A stretch of DNA of 64,000 nucleotides from RGIG8775 sp045121195 (lineage in GTDB: Bacteria; Bacillota; Clostridia; Oscillospirales; CAG-272). The position numbers were made by a program, and so were the translations under genes. The first letter of the stretch is position 1. Each line of letters begins with the position of its first letter. The notes under the pieces are model-generated. The model ran no database searches. It worked only from the letters and a program-made list of their open reading frames with translations, and had not been told where the DNA came from. Of this stretch, positions 17,829 through 26,919 are shown piece after piece. The DNA lies in the NCBI GenBank assembly GCA_045121195.1, contig JBGVFO010000044.1:1-64000 (forward strand), in the 5' to 3' direction.

Positions 17829-19370
17829 ATGGTACTAAAAGTTGGTTTGTTGGTCGTTTTCTTTAGTGTGATGGTAGCCGTTGGTCTGTATTGTCGCAAA
17901 AACTCTACCGATGTCAAGGGTTTTGTTCTCGGCGGACGCGCGGTTGGACCGTGGCTTACGGCGTTTGCATACGGTACCTCGTATTTCTCCGCGGTTATTT
18001 TTGTCGGATACGCGGGACAGTTCGGCTGGAAATTCGGTATTGCCTCTACCTGGATCGGTATCGGTAACGCAGTGCTTGGCTCTTTGCTTGCCTGGATCGT
18101 TCTCGGTCGCCGCACCCGCTTGATGAGTCAGCATCTGGAAACCTCTACGATGCCCGAATTCTTTGGAAAACGATACGGAAGCCCGGCGCTGAAGATCGCG
18201 GCGTCCGTGTTGGTCTTTATCTTCCTGATTCCGTATACCGCGTCGCTGTATAACGGTCTTTCACGCCTTTTTGAAATGGCGTTTCCCGGTGTCAGCTACA
18301 ACGTGTGCGTCATCGTAATGGCGGTACTGACGGGAATTTACGTCATTGCGGGCGGTTATATGGCAACGGCGATCAATGACTTTATTCAGGGCGTGATTAT
18401 GCTTGTGGGTATCGTCTTGGTCATTGCCGCGGTTCTCAATACGCAGGGCGGATTTGTGGAAGCGCTGAACGGTCTTGCCAATGTGCAGGTAGGCGAAAAC
18501 GCTCCCGGCGCGTTCAACTCCTTCTTCGGTCCCGATCCCTTGAACCTGATGTTCGTTGTGGTTCTTACGTCCTTGGGAACTTGGGGTCTTCCTCAGATGG
18601 TGCAGAAATTTTACGCGATCAAGAGCGAAAATGACATCCATAAGGGAACGGTGATCTCCACGCTTTTTGCCGTTGTGGTTGCCGGAGGATGCTACTTCCT
18701 CGGTGGATTTGGTCGACTGTTTGCCGATAAGCTGAACGTTTCCGGTGATATGCCGGCAGGCGGTTACGACTCGATTATTCCCGCTATGCTGGAAAATCTT
18801 CCTAATATCGTGATCGCGGTTGTTATCGTCCTTGTTCTTTCGGCGTCTATGTCAACGCTTTCCTCCTTGGTTCTTGCCTCCAGCTCCACGTTGACGCTGG
18901 ATATGATCAAGGGGCACGTGGTCAAAAAGATGACCGAGAAGAAGCAGGTGCTGATTATGCGCGCACTGATCGTTGTGTTTATCGTGATTTCCGCGGTGAT
19001 CGCGATCAACAAGGATAAGCTCGGCTATATTGCCGATATGATGGGAATTTCCTGGGGCGCCCTTGCCGGCGCGTTCCTCGCGCCCTTCCTTTACGGCTTG
19101 TACTCCAAGAAGGTCACCAAGGCGGCGTGCTGGGCGAGCTTTGTGTTCGGTGCCGGTCTTATGGTTGCCAATATGCTGTTCCGCGGCTCGTTCCCCGCGA
19201 TCCTACAGTCTCCCATTAACAGCGGCGTGATCGCTATGCTGGGCGGACTTGTGATCGTTCCCATTGTCAGTCTGTTGACACCGAAGCAGGAAAAACGGGC
19301 TGTCGATGAAATGTTTGAATGTTACCAGAAAGAGGTAATGGTAACGTCCAAGGAATCCTTGGGCAAATAA
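17829..19370 (+). CDS. Sodium:solute symporter (SSS family)
   Basis: Polytopic membrane transporter of 513 aa with about 13 helices, of the SSS/PutP/PanF type. It shows the N-terminal family pattern GFVLGGRAVGPWLTAFAYG and the first-repeat motif YVIAGGYMATAINDFIQG. As first gene behind the T-box it should supply the substrate for the CoA ligases and IorAB that follow, so an aromatic acid such as an arylacetate is a reasonable guess. SSS members also carry proline, sugars and short acids, and the sequence does not settle the substrate. RBS AAAGGGAGG precedes the ATG. Confidence 0.9.
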   Translation: MVLKVGLLVVFFSVMVAVGLYCRKNSTDVKGFVLGGRAVGPWLTAFAYGTSYFSAVIFVGYAGQFGWKFGIASTWIGIGNAVLGSLLAWIVLGRRTRLMSQHLETSTMPEFFGKRYGSPALKIAASVLVFIFLIPYTASLYNGLSRLFEMAFPGVSYNVCVIVMAVLTGIYVIAGGYMATAINDFIQGVIMLVGIVLVIAAVLNTQGGFVEALNGLANVQVGENAPGAFNSFFGPDPLNLMFVVVLTSLGTWGLPQMVQKFYAIKSENDIHKGTVISTLFAVVVAGGCYFLGGFGRLFADKLNVSGDMPAGGYDSIIPAMLENLPNIVIAVVIVLVLSASMSTLSSLVLASSSTLTLDMIKGHVVKKMTEKKQVLIMRALIVVFIVISAVIAINKDKLGYIADMMGISWGALAGAFLAPFLYGLYSKKVTKAACWASFVFGAGLMVANMLFRGSFPAILQSPINSGVIAMLGGLVIVPIVSLLTPKQEKRAVDEMFECYQKEVMVTSKESLGK

Positions 19371-19394
19371 ATAACGGATACGAAAGGAAACGTC

Positions 19395-21029
19395 ATGCCG
19401 ATTACCGAAATTTTACAAAAGAATGCGGATTTCTATCCCAACGATGTGAGCCTTGTGGAGATCAATCCTCAGCTTGAGAAGCAGACTCGTATGACGTGGA
19501 GAGAGTACTCTCTGATCGAGTCGAATCCCAACGAGGCGTACCGTCGCGAAATTACCTGGGGCGAGTTTAACAAGAAGGCGAATCGCTTTGCCAATCTTCT
19601 GCTGACGCGAGGCGTAAAGAAGGGCGATAAGGTTGCTATTCTTCTGATGAACTGCATTGAGTGGCTTCCGATCTATTTTGGCGTTCTCAAGGCGGGCGCT
19701 ATGGCGGTGCCCTTGAACTACCGCTATGCCTCCGATGAGATCAAATACTGCCTTGAGCTTTCCGATTCCGATTTTATCGTTTTCGGTCCCGAGTTCACGG
19801 GACGTGTAGAGCAGATCTGTTCTCGCGTGAAGCGCATCAAAACCTGGTTGTATGTGGGTGAGGACTGTCCCACCTTTGCGGAGAGCTACGACAGTCTTGT
19901 TTCCTACTGTTCCTCCAAGAGTCCTGCTATCAAGCTGACGGACGACGACGACGCGGCAATCTACTTCTCCTCGGGAACAACGGGCTTCCCCAAGGCGATC
20001 ATCCATAAGCACAGGAGTCTTGTTCACGCGGCAATGGTAGAGCAGAATCATCATTCCCAGACCAAGGACGACGTGTTCCTTTGCATTCCGCCTCTGTATC
20101 ATACGGGTGCGAAGATGCACTGGTTCGGCAGCTTCCTCGTTGGCGGTAAGGCGGTTCTTCTCAAGGGCATCAAGCCCGAGTGGATCCTTAAGGTCGCCTC
20201 GGAGGAAAAATGCTCCATCGTATGGCTGCTTGTGCCGTGGGCGCAGGATCTTCTGGATGCTGTGGAGCGCGGGGAGCTGAAGCTGGAGGATTACGATCTT
20301 TCACAGTGGCGCTTGATGCATATCGGCGCACAGCCCGTTCCCCCCAGCCTGATCCGTCGTTGGAAGCAGTACTTCCCGAATCACGCCTACGACACCAACT
20401 ACGGTCTTTCCGAGTCCATAGGCCCCGGTTGCGTACACCTTGGCGTGGAAAACGAACATAAGGTTGGCGCCATCGGTAAGGCAGGCTTTGGCTGGGAGAC
20501 CAAAATCGTTGACGAGCAGGGAAACACCGTTGCGCGCGGCGAGGTTGGCGAGCTTGCCGTCAAGGGCCCCGGCGTTATGACGGCGTACTACAAGGATGAA
20601 AAGGCGACTGCCGAGGTGCTTCGCGACGGCTGGCTCTTTACGGGCGATATGGCGACGGAGGACGAGGACGGCTTTATCTTCCTCGTTGACAGAAAGAAGG
20701 ACGTTATTATTTCGGGCGGTGAGAACCTGTATCCCGTTCAGATCGAAGATTTCCTGCGCCGCAACGATAAGATCAGCGACGTAGCGGTGATCGGTCTTCC
20801 CGACGCGCGCCTTGGCGAGATCGCCACGGCGATCATTCAGGTCAAGGAGGGAATGACCCTGACCGAGGAGGAGGTCGAGGACTTCTGTCTTGACCTTCCC
20901 AGATACAAGCGTCCTCGCAAGATCATTTTCGCAGACGTTCCCAGAAATCCTACGGGAAAGATCGAGAAGCCCAAGCTTCGCGAGATCTACTGCGGCGGAA
21001 GTCTTGTAGCACAGCAGAACGAAATTTAA
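19395..21029 (+). CDS. AMP-forming acyl/aryl-CoA ligase
   Basis: Adenylate-forming enzyme of 544 aa (ANL superfamily), making an acyl-adenylate and then the CoA thioester. Motifs: P-loop YFSSGTTGFPKAI (about residues 190-202), A5-type NYGLSESIG, A7/A8 hinge LFTGDMATEDEDGFIFLVDRKKD, and catalytic Lys in NPTGKIEKPKLRE. It differs from the shorter PaaK ligase in the same operon, so the operon encodes two unrelated-length CoA ligases. The fatty-acid/crotonobetaine-ligase-like architecture does not fix the acid. By context it activates an aryl or branched acid. RBS GAAAGGAAA. Confidence 0.85.
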   Translation: MPITEILQKNADFYPNDVSLVEINPQLEKQTRMTWREYSLIESNPNEAYRREITWGEFNKKANRFANLLLTRGVKKGDKVAILLMNCIEWLPIYFGVLKAGAMAVPLNYRYASDEIKYCLELSDSDFIVFGPEFTGRVEQICSRVKRIKTWLYVGEDCPTFAESYDSLVSYCSSKSPAIKLTDDDDAAIYFSSGTTGFPKAIIHKHRSLVHAAMVEQNHHSQTKDDVFLCIPPLYHTGAKMHWFGSFLVGGKAVLLKGIKPEWILKVASEEKCSIVWLLVPWAQDLLDAVERGELKLEDYDLSQWRLMHIGAQPVPPSLIRRWKQYFPNHAYDTNYGLSESIGPGCVHLGVENEHKVGAIGKAGFGWETKIVDEQGNTVARGEVGELAVKGPGVMTAYYKDEKATAEVLRDGWLFTGDMATEDEDGFIFLVDRKKDVIISGGENLYPVQIEDFLRRNDKISDVAVIGLPDARLGEIATAIIQVKEGMTLTEEEVEDFCLDLPRYKRPRKIIFADVPRNPTGKIEKPKLREIYCGGSLVAQQNEI

Positions 21030-21048
21030 CCACGGAAAGGGTACACAT

Positions 21049-22782
21049 ATGAAGAAATTGATGCTTGGTAATGCGGCGGTGGCGCAGGGAGCATATGAAG
21101 CAGGCGTAAGCGTTGTCGCCTCCTATCCCGGCACCCCCAGCACCGAGATTACCGAAAATATCGTAAAATACGACGAGATCTACGCCGAGTGGTCGCCTAA
21201 CGAAAAGGTGGCGGCAGAGGTTGCCATCGGTGCCGCCATCGGCGGTGCGAGAAGCATGTCCTGTATGAAGCACGTAGGTCTTAACGTTATGGCTGACCCC
21301 GTATTTACCGTCAGTTATACCGGCGTCAACGGCGGTCTGGTTTTCTGCGTAGCGGACGACCCCGGAATGCACTCCTCCCAGAACGAGCAGGATTCCCGAC
21401 ACTACGCGAAGGCGTCCAAGATCCCTATGCTTGAGCCTGCGGATTCCTCGGAATGTAAGGAGTTCACAAAGCTTGCCTATGACCTCTCCGAGCAGTTTGA
21501 CACGCCTATGTTCCTCCGTCTTTCCACCAGAGTTTCTCACTCGCAGAGCCTTGTGGAGATCGGCGAGAGAGCAGACGTGGCGCTTAAGCCTTACGAAAAA
21601 AATATCGGAAAATACGTGATGATGCCCGCCAATGCGGTCAAGCGTCACGTTGAGGTAGAGAAGAGAACCGACGCCCTCCGCGCGTTTGCGGAAAACTGCG
21701 AGCTCAATACCGTTGAGGATAACGGCGCCAAGATCGGCGTGATCTCTGCGGGCATCTCCTATATGTACGCCAAGGAAGCCCTTGGCGACAAGGTGAATTA
21801 TCTGAAGCTCGGTATGGTATGGCCGCTTCCCGAAAAGCTGATCCGTGAGTTTGCCACAAAGGTAGAAAAGCTGTACGTCATCGAGGAGCTGGATCCCTTT
21901 ATCGAGGAGCACTGCAAGGCGCTTGGTGTAGAGGTGATCGGCAAGGATGTGTTCACCCTTCTTGGTGAGTACACCCCCGCAATGATCGCAAAGGCGATCC
22001 TTGGCGAGGAGCCTGCTCCCTTCGCGGCGGCAGAGGAGACGATCCCCAACCGTCCTCCCGTTCTTTGCGCGGGCTGTCCTCACCGCGGAACCTTCTACGT
22101 TCTGAAAAAGCTGGGTCTTGTGGTAAGCGGCGACATCGGATGTTATACTCTCGGTGCCGTTGCTCCCTTGGCTTCGGTAGATACCACCATTTGTATGGGG
22201 GCCTCCGTCAGCGCCGCCCTCGGTATGGCAAAAGCAAGAGGCGCGGAATTCAACAAAAAGCTGGTTTCGGTCATTGGTGACTCCACCTTTATGCACTCGG
22301 GTATTACGGGTCTTGTAGACATCGTATATAACAAGGGCGCCAATACCGTTATTATTCTCGATAACTCCATTACGGGTATGACCGGCCACCAGGACAATCC
22401 CACCACGGGAAGAACCATTCGTGGCGAGGCAACCAAGCAGGTCGATCTGATCGCCCTTTGCAAATCCATCGGTGTGGAGCACGTCGTGGTTGCCGATCCC
22501 TTCGACGTAAAGAACTTTGAGAAGGTGGTCAAGGAAGAGGTGGATCGCGACGAGCCCTCGGTTATTATCGCCCAGCGTCCCTGCGCTCTCCTCAAAACCG
22601 TTAAATACACCGGTTACTGCGAGGTGACCGATAAGTGCCGTAATTGTAAGATGTGTATGAAGCTTGGTTGTCCCGCCATTACCGCGGACGAAAAGGGCGT
22701 ACATATCGATCCCAATCAGTGCAACGGATGCGGACTTTGCGTAAACGTATGTCCCTTCGGTGCCATTGAAAAGAAAGCGTAA
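21049..22782 (+). CDS. iorA: Indolepyruvate:ferredoxin oxidoreductase, alpha subunit
   Basis: Catalytic subunit (577 aa) of the enzyme that interconverts arylpyruvates plus CoA with arylacetyl-CoA, CO2 and reduced ferredoxin. N-terminal pyrimidine-binding domain (MLGNAAVAQGAYEAGVSVV; YPGTPSTEI), central domain, TPP-binding domain (CAGCPHRGTFYVLK; GDIGCYTLG; IGDSTFMHSG) and a C-terminal double 4Fe-4S ferredoxin (CRNCKMCMKLGCP; CNGCGLCVNVCPFGA). All four IOR clusters' cysteine motifs are intact. It lies 19 bp after the CoA ligase and just before iorB. Under T-box control the reductive, carboxylating direction is plausible. Confidence 0.95.
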   Translation: MKKLMLGNAAVAQGAYEAGVSVVASYPGTPSTEITENIVKYDEIYAEWSPNEKVAAEVAIGAAIGGARSMSCMKHVGLNVMADPVFTVSYTGVNGGLVFCVADDPGMHSSQNEQDSRHYAKASKIPMLEPADSSECKEFTKLAYDLSEQFDTPMFLRLSTRVSHSQSLVEIGERADVALKPYEKNIGKYVMMPANAVKRHVEVEKRTDALRAFAENCELNTVEDNGAKIGVISAGISYMYAKEALGDKVNYLKLGMVWPLPEKLIREFATKVEKLYVIEELDPFIEEHCKALGVEVIGKDVFTLLGEYTPAMIAKAILGEEPAPFAAAEETIPNRPPVLCAGCPHRGTFYVLKKLGLVVSGDIGCYTLGAVAPLASVDTTICMGASVSAALGMAKARGAEFNKKLVSVIGDSTFMHSGITGLVDIVYNKGANTVIILDNSITGMTGHQDNPTTGRTIRGEATKQVDLIALCKSIGVEHVVVADPFDVKNFEKVVKEEVDRDEPSVIIAQRPCALLKTVKYTGYCEVTDKCRNCKMCMKLGCPAITADEKGVHIDPNQCNGCGLCVNVCPFGAIEKKA

Positions 22783-22795
22783 GGAGGGAAAGAGC

Positions 22796-23368
22796 ATGAC
22801 AGATACGAAAAAGATCATGATCGTCGGCGTTGGCGGACAGGGAACCCTCCTCGCCAGCCGCATTCTCGGAAACACCGTGATCGGTGAGGGATATGACGTA
22901 AAGGTATCCGAGGTTCACGGAATGAGCCAGCGCGGCGGAAGCGTCGTGACCTACGTGAAGTACGGTGAAAAGGTCTGGTCTCCCATCATCGACAAGGGGG
23001 AGGCGGATCTGATCCTCGCCTTCGAGATGCTGGAGGCGTACCGTGCGTTGCCCTATCTTAAGAAGGGCGGCAAGATGATCGCCAACACCCAGGAGATGTC
23101 GCCGATGCCCGTGATTACGGGTGCGGCAAAGTATCCCGAGAATATTGCCGAGAAGCTTTCTTCCGCGGCGGATGTGACATGGATAGATGCCCTCGCCCTT
23201 GCCCGCGAGGCAGGAAACACCAAGGCAGTCAACGTGGTTCTTATCGGTCTTATGGCAAAGAACACTGAGATCCCCTATGAAAAGTGGGTCGAGGCGGTAA
23301 AGAAGACGGTTCCCGAGAAGTTCCTTGAGGTCAATCTCAAGGCGTTTGATCTCGGTTACAATCACTGA
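22796..23368 (+). CDS. iorB: Indolepyruvate:ferredoxin oxidoreductase, beta subunit
   Basis: Gamma-type domain subunit of IOR, 190 aa, with the typical start KKIMIVGVGGQGTLLASRIL and the conserved EVHGMSQRGGSVVTYVK. It pairs with IorA to complete the 2-oxoacid oxidoreductase. The ATG at 22796 is preferred because AAGGAGGGA precedes it by the usual distance; an in-frame start further upstream overlaps iorA. It is 13 bp downstream of iorA. Confidence 0.95.
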   Translation: MTDTKKIMIVGVGGQGTLLASRILGNTVIGEGYDVKVSEVHGMSQRGGSVVTYVKYGEKVWSPIIDKGEADLILAFEMLEAYRALPYLKKGGKMIANTQEMSPMPVITGAAKYPENIAEKLSSAADVTWIDALALAREAGNTKAVNVVLIGLMAKNTEIPYEKWVEAVKKTVPEKFLEVNLKAFDLGYNH

Positions 23369-23398
23369 ATTTTACAAAAAAAGAAAGGACTGATCCCT

Positions 23399-24709
23399 TT
23401 GGCATTCTATCAAAAAGAAATCGAATGTATGCCCCGTGAGGAGCTTCGCAAACTGCAAAGTGAGCGCCTCTGCTGGCAGGTAAACCGTATGTACGAGCGT
23501 GTTGAGCTGTTCCGCAAGCGTATGGATGAGCTTGGACTCAAGCCCTCGGATATCAAGGGTGTAGAGGACCTTCCCAAGCTTCCGTTCTCCTATAAGCAGG
23601 ATCTGCGTGACTATTATCCTTACGGACTGTTCGCAGAGCCTATGAAGGACATCGTTCGTGTCCACGCTTCTTCGGGTACGACGGGAAAGAAGATCGTTGT
23701 CGGTTATACCAAGAAGGACCTTGAGGATTGGGCGGACGGTGTTGCCAGAATGCTGATCGCCATCGGCGAGGGAGCGGATTCCTTCGCGCAGGTCTCTTAC
23801 GGCTACGGTCTGTTTACCGGCGGTCTTGGCGCACACGGCGGCGCGGAGAAGATCGGTGCGACCGTGATTCCCACCTCTGCGGGCAATACCCAGATGCAGA
23901 TCCAGACCATGATCGACTTTGGCTCAACGGTGCTGTTCTGTACCCCCTCTTACGCGCTTTACCTTGGCGAAACAGTTGAGGAAATGGGTGTGAAGGATCA
24001 GCTTTCTCTTCGCGCGGGCGTGTTCGGTGCAGAGCCCTGGACCGAGGATATGCGCCGTGCCATTGAGGATAAGCTTGGCATCAAGGCATACGATATTTAC
24101 GGACTTTCCGAGATCATGGGTCCCGGTGTCAGCGGTGAGTGCGAGTACCAGTGCGGCATGCACGTTTGGGAGGATATGTTCATCCCCGAGATCATCGATC
24201 CCGAAACCCTTGAAGTTCTTCCTTACGGAGAAAAGGGAGAGCTGGTATTCACTACCATTACCAAGGAGGGATTCCCCCTCATTCGCTACCGTACCCGTGA
24301 TATCTGCTCTTTGAATGCCGAGCCCTGTAAGTGCGGCAGAACCCATATCCGTATGGCAAAGCCTACGGGACGAAGCGACGATATGCTGATCATTCGCGGC
24401 GTCAACGTCTTCCCGTCCCAGATCGAGGAGGTCCTCATCAAGTTCGGTGAGGCGTCAGGCATCACTCCCAACTATCAGATCATCGTTGACCGTGTCAACA
24501 ATAACGATACCTTTGACGTTATGGTAGAAATGAGCGAGCATCTGTTTGCCGATGACGTCAAATCCATCGAGAAGGTGGAAAAGACGCTGACCGAGCAGCT
24601 TCGCTCCACCCTTGGCATCGGCGCCAAGGTTCACCTCGTTAATCCCAAGTCGATCACGCGCAGCGAGGGAAAAGCAAAACGCGTTATCGATAAGCGTAAG
24701 CTTTCGTAA
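23399..24709 (+). CDS. paaK: Phenylacetate-CoA ligase
   Basis: Makes phenylacetyl-CoA (or a related arylacetyl-CoA) from the acid, ATP and CoA. 436 aa, usual for PaaK. Motifs: HASSGTTGKKIVVGYT P-loop (about residues 88-103), YGLSEIMGPGV, and the C-terminal PaaK pattern TGRSDDMLIIRGVNVFPSQIE. The start appears to be TTG at 23399, giving the family-like N-terminus AFYQKEIECMPREEL with AAAGGA upstream. PaaK with IorAB and an ACT protein is a recurring set in Clostridia and archaea. The coupling makes arylacetate and arylpyruvate interconvertible. Confidence 0.93.
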   Translation: MAFYQKEIECMPREELRKLQSERLCWQVNRMYERVELFRKRMDELGLKPSDIKGVEDLPKLPFSYKQDLRDYYPYGLFAEPMKDIVRVHASSGTTGKKIVVGYTKKDLEDWADGVARMLIAIGEGADSFAQVSYGYGLFTGGLGAHGGAEKIGATVIPTSAGNTQMQIQTMIDFGSTVLFCTPSYALYLGETVEEMGVKDQLSLRAGVFGAEPWTEDMRRAIEDKLGIKAYDIYGLSEIMGPGVSGECEYQCGMHVWEDMFIPEIIDPETLEVLPYGEKGELVFTTITKEGFPLIRYRTRDICSLNAEPCKCGRTHIRMAKPTGRSDDMLIIRGVNVFPSQIEEVLIKFGEASGITPNYQIIVDRVNNNDTFDVMVEMSEHLFADDVKSIEKVEKTLTEQLRSTLGIGAKVHLVNPKSITRSEGKAKRVIDKRKLS

Positions 24710-24721
24710 GGAGGAACCGAT

Positions 24722-25123
24722 ATGCTTGTAAAACAGCTTTCTATTTTCGTAGAGAATAAGCCCGGCAGACTGTCGGCTATTATCAATCTTCTTGGACAGC
24801 ATCACGTAAACCTGAGCGCCCTGTCGCTGGCGGATACCACCAACTTCGGTGTACTGCGTCTGATTGCTGACAAGACCGACGTGGCGCAGGAGGTCCTCCG
24901 CGAGGAGGGCATCGTATCCAAGTGCGCCGACGTTCTGGCGGTTGCTATTGACGACACCCCCGGTTCGCTGACGGGAATTCTCGATCTCTTCAATGAGAAC
25001 GGCGTTTCCGTTGAGTATATGTACGCCTTCAGCGCAAAGCAGGAGGGCAAGGCACAGATGGTGGTCAAGACCGACTCCCTGGAGAAGGCGGAAGCCCTTC
25101 TTAAGGACTATATTGCAAAATAA
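24722..25123 (+). CDS. Tandem ACT-domain amino-acid-binding protein
   Basis: A 133 aa protein made of two ACT domains (about 1-68 and 69-133), each with the beta-alpha-beta pattern (VKQLSIFVENKPGRLSAI; VLAVAIDDTPGSLTGIL). There is no catalytic or DNA-binding domain. Stand-alone ACT proteins of this type commonly follow paaK in Clostridia. Binding of an aromatic amino acid to regulate the ligase or IOR is an inference from this context. RBS AAGGAGG lies 6 bases before the ATG. Last gene of the T-box operon. Confidence 0.88.
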   Translation: MLVKQLSIFVENKPGRLSAIINLLGQHHVNLSALSLADTTNFGVLRLIADKTDVAQEVLREEGIVSKCADVLAVAIDDTPGSLTGILDLFNENGVSVEYMYAFSAKQEGKAQMVVKTDSLEKAEALLKDYIAK

Positions 25124-25128
25124 AATTT

Positions 25129-25159
25129 GCCCCGAGGCAACGCCTCGGGGCTTCTTTTT
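25129..25159. terminator. Terminator at the end of the T-box operon
   Basis: Strong GC hairpin GCCCCGAGGC/GCCTCGGGGC with a 3-base loop followed by a T-rich tail. The convergent minus-strand operon ends immediately after it. Confidence 0.9.
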
Positions 25160-26158
25160 TTATGCCATCGTTTCCAGCATTTTGAGGGTGACCTCATACT
25201 GACAGGGCTCGCCTGCGACGAAACGGTCAAATTCTTTCGCCATATATTTCGCCATACGGCAGGTCTCGGGACCAAGGCTTCCCGCGATATGAGGAGTCAG
25301 GAAGCAGTTGGGGAGAGAATAGAAGGGGTGTCCCTCGACGGGGGGCTCGGGAAAGGTAACGTCAAGCACTGCCGTAAGATCGGGGCGTTCCCGGAGGATG
25401 CGTACGAGATCGTCCTCGACCACCTGCGCGCCACGACCGGTGTTTATGAAGGTAGCGCGGGGAAGCATCCGCTTGAAGCAATCGTAATTCAACATTCCCT
25501 GGGTCGCGGCATTGTTGGCAAGATGGTTGGAAACCACCGAGCAGGTGGAGAACAGCTCTTCAAGAGAGCAAGGGAATACGCCCAGCTCCTCGGCGCGCTC
25601 CTGTGACAGGAAGGGATCAAAGACCATGACCTTGAGATCAAAATTTCGGAGATGCTTCGCCACAAGAGAGCCGATCATTCCCGCACCGATGAGTCCCACT
25701 CTTTGGCGGAAGTTGCCGGGAAAGGCGTCACGGATCGCTTGCGCCTCCGCTACGTTTCCACCCGACATAAGGGCGCTGTGCGTGTAGAAGCCCTTACCGG
25801 CAAGAAGAATTTGCGAGAGAGCGTACTCGGCAACGGGAACGGCGTTTGCCGCCCAGGCGCTGAATACGTGAACGCCGCAGTTCAGAAAGGGACGGGCAAA
25901 GCTTTGCACGGTACCCGCGGCGTAAAAGACGGCGCGGAGCTTCGGGAAGCAGCGCGTGATCTCCTCCTCGGAGAATCGGGGCATCCCCCAGGTGGAGAAA
26001 ATAAATTCGGTGTCGGCAAAGCGTTCAGGCTCCGTCAGTACGTCCTCCTTGGAGAAGATGGTTTCACAGAGATCGGCAAAGCCCTTCAGATATGCCCTTG
26101 TATCTTCGTCGTATACGGTGGGAATGTGCTTGGTGCTGCCCAAAAAGATCGATTTCAT
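25160..26158 (-). CDS. D-isomer-specific 2-hydroxyacid dehydrogenase family protein
   Basis: NAD-dependent dehydrogenase of 332 aa. Rossmann motif GAGMIG at 158-163 with D181 about 18 residues later, favouring NAD over NADP. Catalytic set is R242 (INTGRGAQV), E271 (FPEPP) and H290 (TPHIAGS). Last gene of the AraC-divergent operon; its start overlaps the isomerase stop by 4 bp. In pathways with uronates or keto-acids such enzymes reduce a 2-keto acid or oxidise a 2-hydroxy acid. The exact substrate is unknown. Confidence 0.88.
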   Translation of the reverse strand: MKSIFLGSTKHIPTVYDEDTRAYLKGFADLCETIFSKEDVLTEPERFADTEFIFSTWGMPRFSEEEITRCFPKLRAVFYAAGTVQSFARPFLNCGVHVFSAWAANAVPVAEYALSQILLAGKGFYTHSALMSGGNVAEAQAIRDAFPGNFRQRVGLIGAGMIGSLVAKHLRNFDLKVMVFDPFLSQERAEELGVFPCSLEELFSTCSVVSNHLANNAATQGMLNYDCFKRMLPRATFINTGRGAQVVEDDLVRILRERPDLTAVLDVTFPEPPVEGHPFYSLPNCFLTPHIAGSLGPETCRMAKYMAKEFDRFVAGEPCQYEVTLKMLETMA

Positions 26159-26910
26159 TTTCTGTTTGCTCCTTCCATCAGCTTGTGAAGCGTTTCCGCC
26201 TCTTTCTTAAGGGATTCCGGCTTGTTGTCCGGCATAAATTCCAAAAGAAGCGCTTGCGAACCGTCAAAGCATGACAGATATTTTTCCCAAATCGCCATCC
26301 CGTCGGCGAGGGGGAATTTCTCCTTTTCCTTCCATTGGAATACGTGAATATTCTCGGTATAGGGCGCGATCGCCTTCGCGTAGGCGAAATTGACCTCGTC
26401 GGTGCGGAACTGATTGGGCTGCCAGTACATACGAAGGGCGGGGGAGTTCACCGCCTCCATCAGCGTAAGTGCGCCTTTAAGGCAGTTGGTAAAGGTATTG
26501 TTATGACATTCCATACAGAGAACTACGCTCTCCGCTTCCGCGATCTGTGCCGCCTTTTTTGCCTCGGTGAGAAGGTGATCTTTTTGCTCGGCGGTCATAT
26601 CCTCATAGTTTTTGTCACCGCACCAAAGGCGAAGAATATGTGTGCCGAGGATCTTTGCGGCGGCAATATAGCCGTGAAGCTCGTCGGTATCGTGTACGCC
26701 AAGCTTGAAATAGGTTCCGTAGGAGGAGCAGGAGATCCCCGACTCCTTCTGCAAGGCTACGATATGGCGAAGCCGTTCCGTGTCGGCGTAAGGTGCGTGA
26801 ACGTCACTCCCCCATTCAATAGCGGAGAGTCCGGCATCACGGCAAAGAGCAACGATCTGCTCGGGGGAAAGGGAACGGAAGGATATGGAAACAAGTCCCG
26901 ATTGAAACAT
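26155..26910 (-). CDS. Sugar phosphate isomerase/epimerase-like TIM-barrel protein
   Basis: AP-endonuclease-2/xylose-isomerase-like fold, 251 aa. Visible metal-ligand candidates are the Glu of SAIEWGSD, CMECHNN, and MYWQPNQF followed by HVFQWKE. The family includes IolE/IolI, hydroxypyruvate isomerase and 3-ketoglucoside-processing enzymes, all acting on small sugars or keto-sugars. RBS GGAGG lies before the ATG. Fourth-to-last position in the operon after the flavoprotein suggests it handles an oxidised sugar intermediate. Confidence 0.82.
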   Translation of the reverse strand: MFQSGLVSISFRSLSPEQIVALCRDAGLSAIEWGSDVHAPYADTERLRHIVALQKESGISCSSYGTYFKLGVHDTDELHGYIAAAKILGTHILRLWCGDKNYEDMTAEQKDHLLTEAKKAAQIAEAESVVLCMECHNNTFTNCLKGALTLMEAVNSPALRMYWQPNQFRTDEVNFAYAKAIAPYTENIHVFQWKEKEKFPLADGMAIWEKYLSCFDGSQALLLEFMPDNKPESLKKEAETLHKLMEGANRK

Positions 26911-26919
26911 GGTAGCCTC

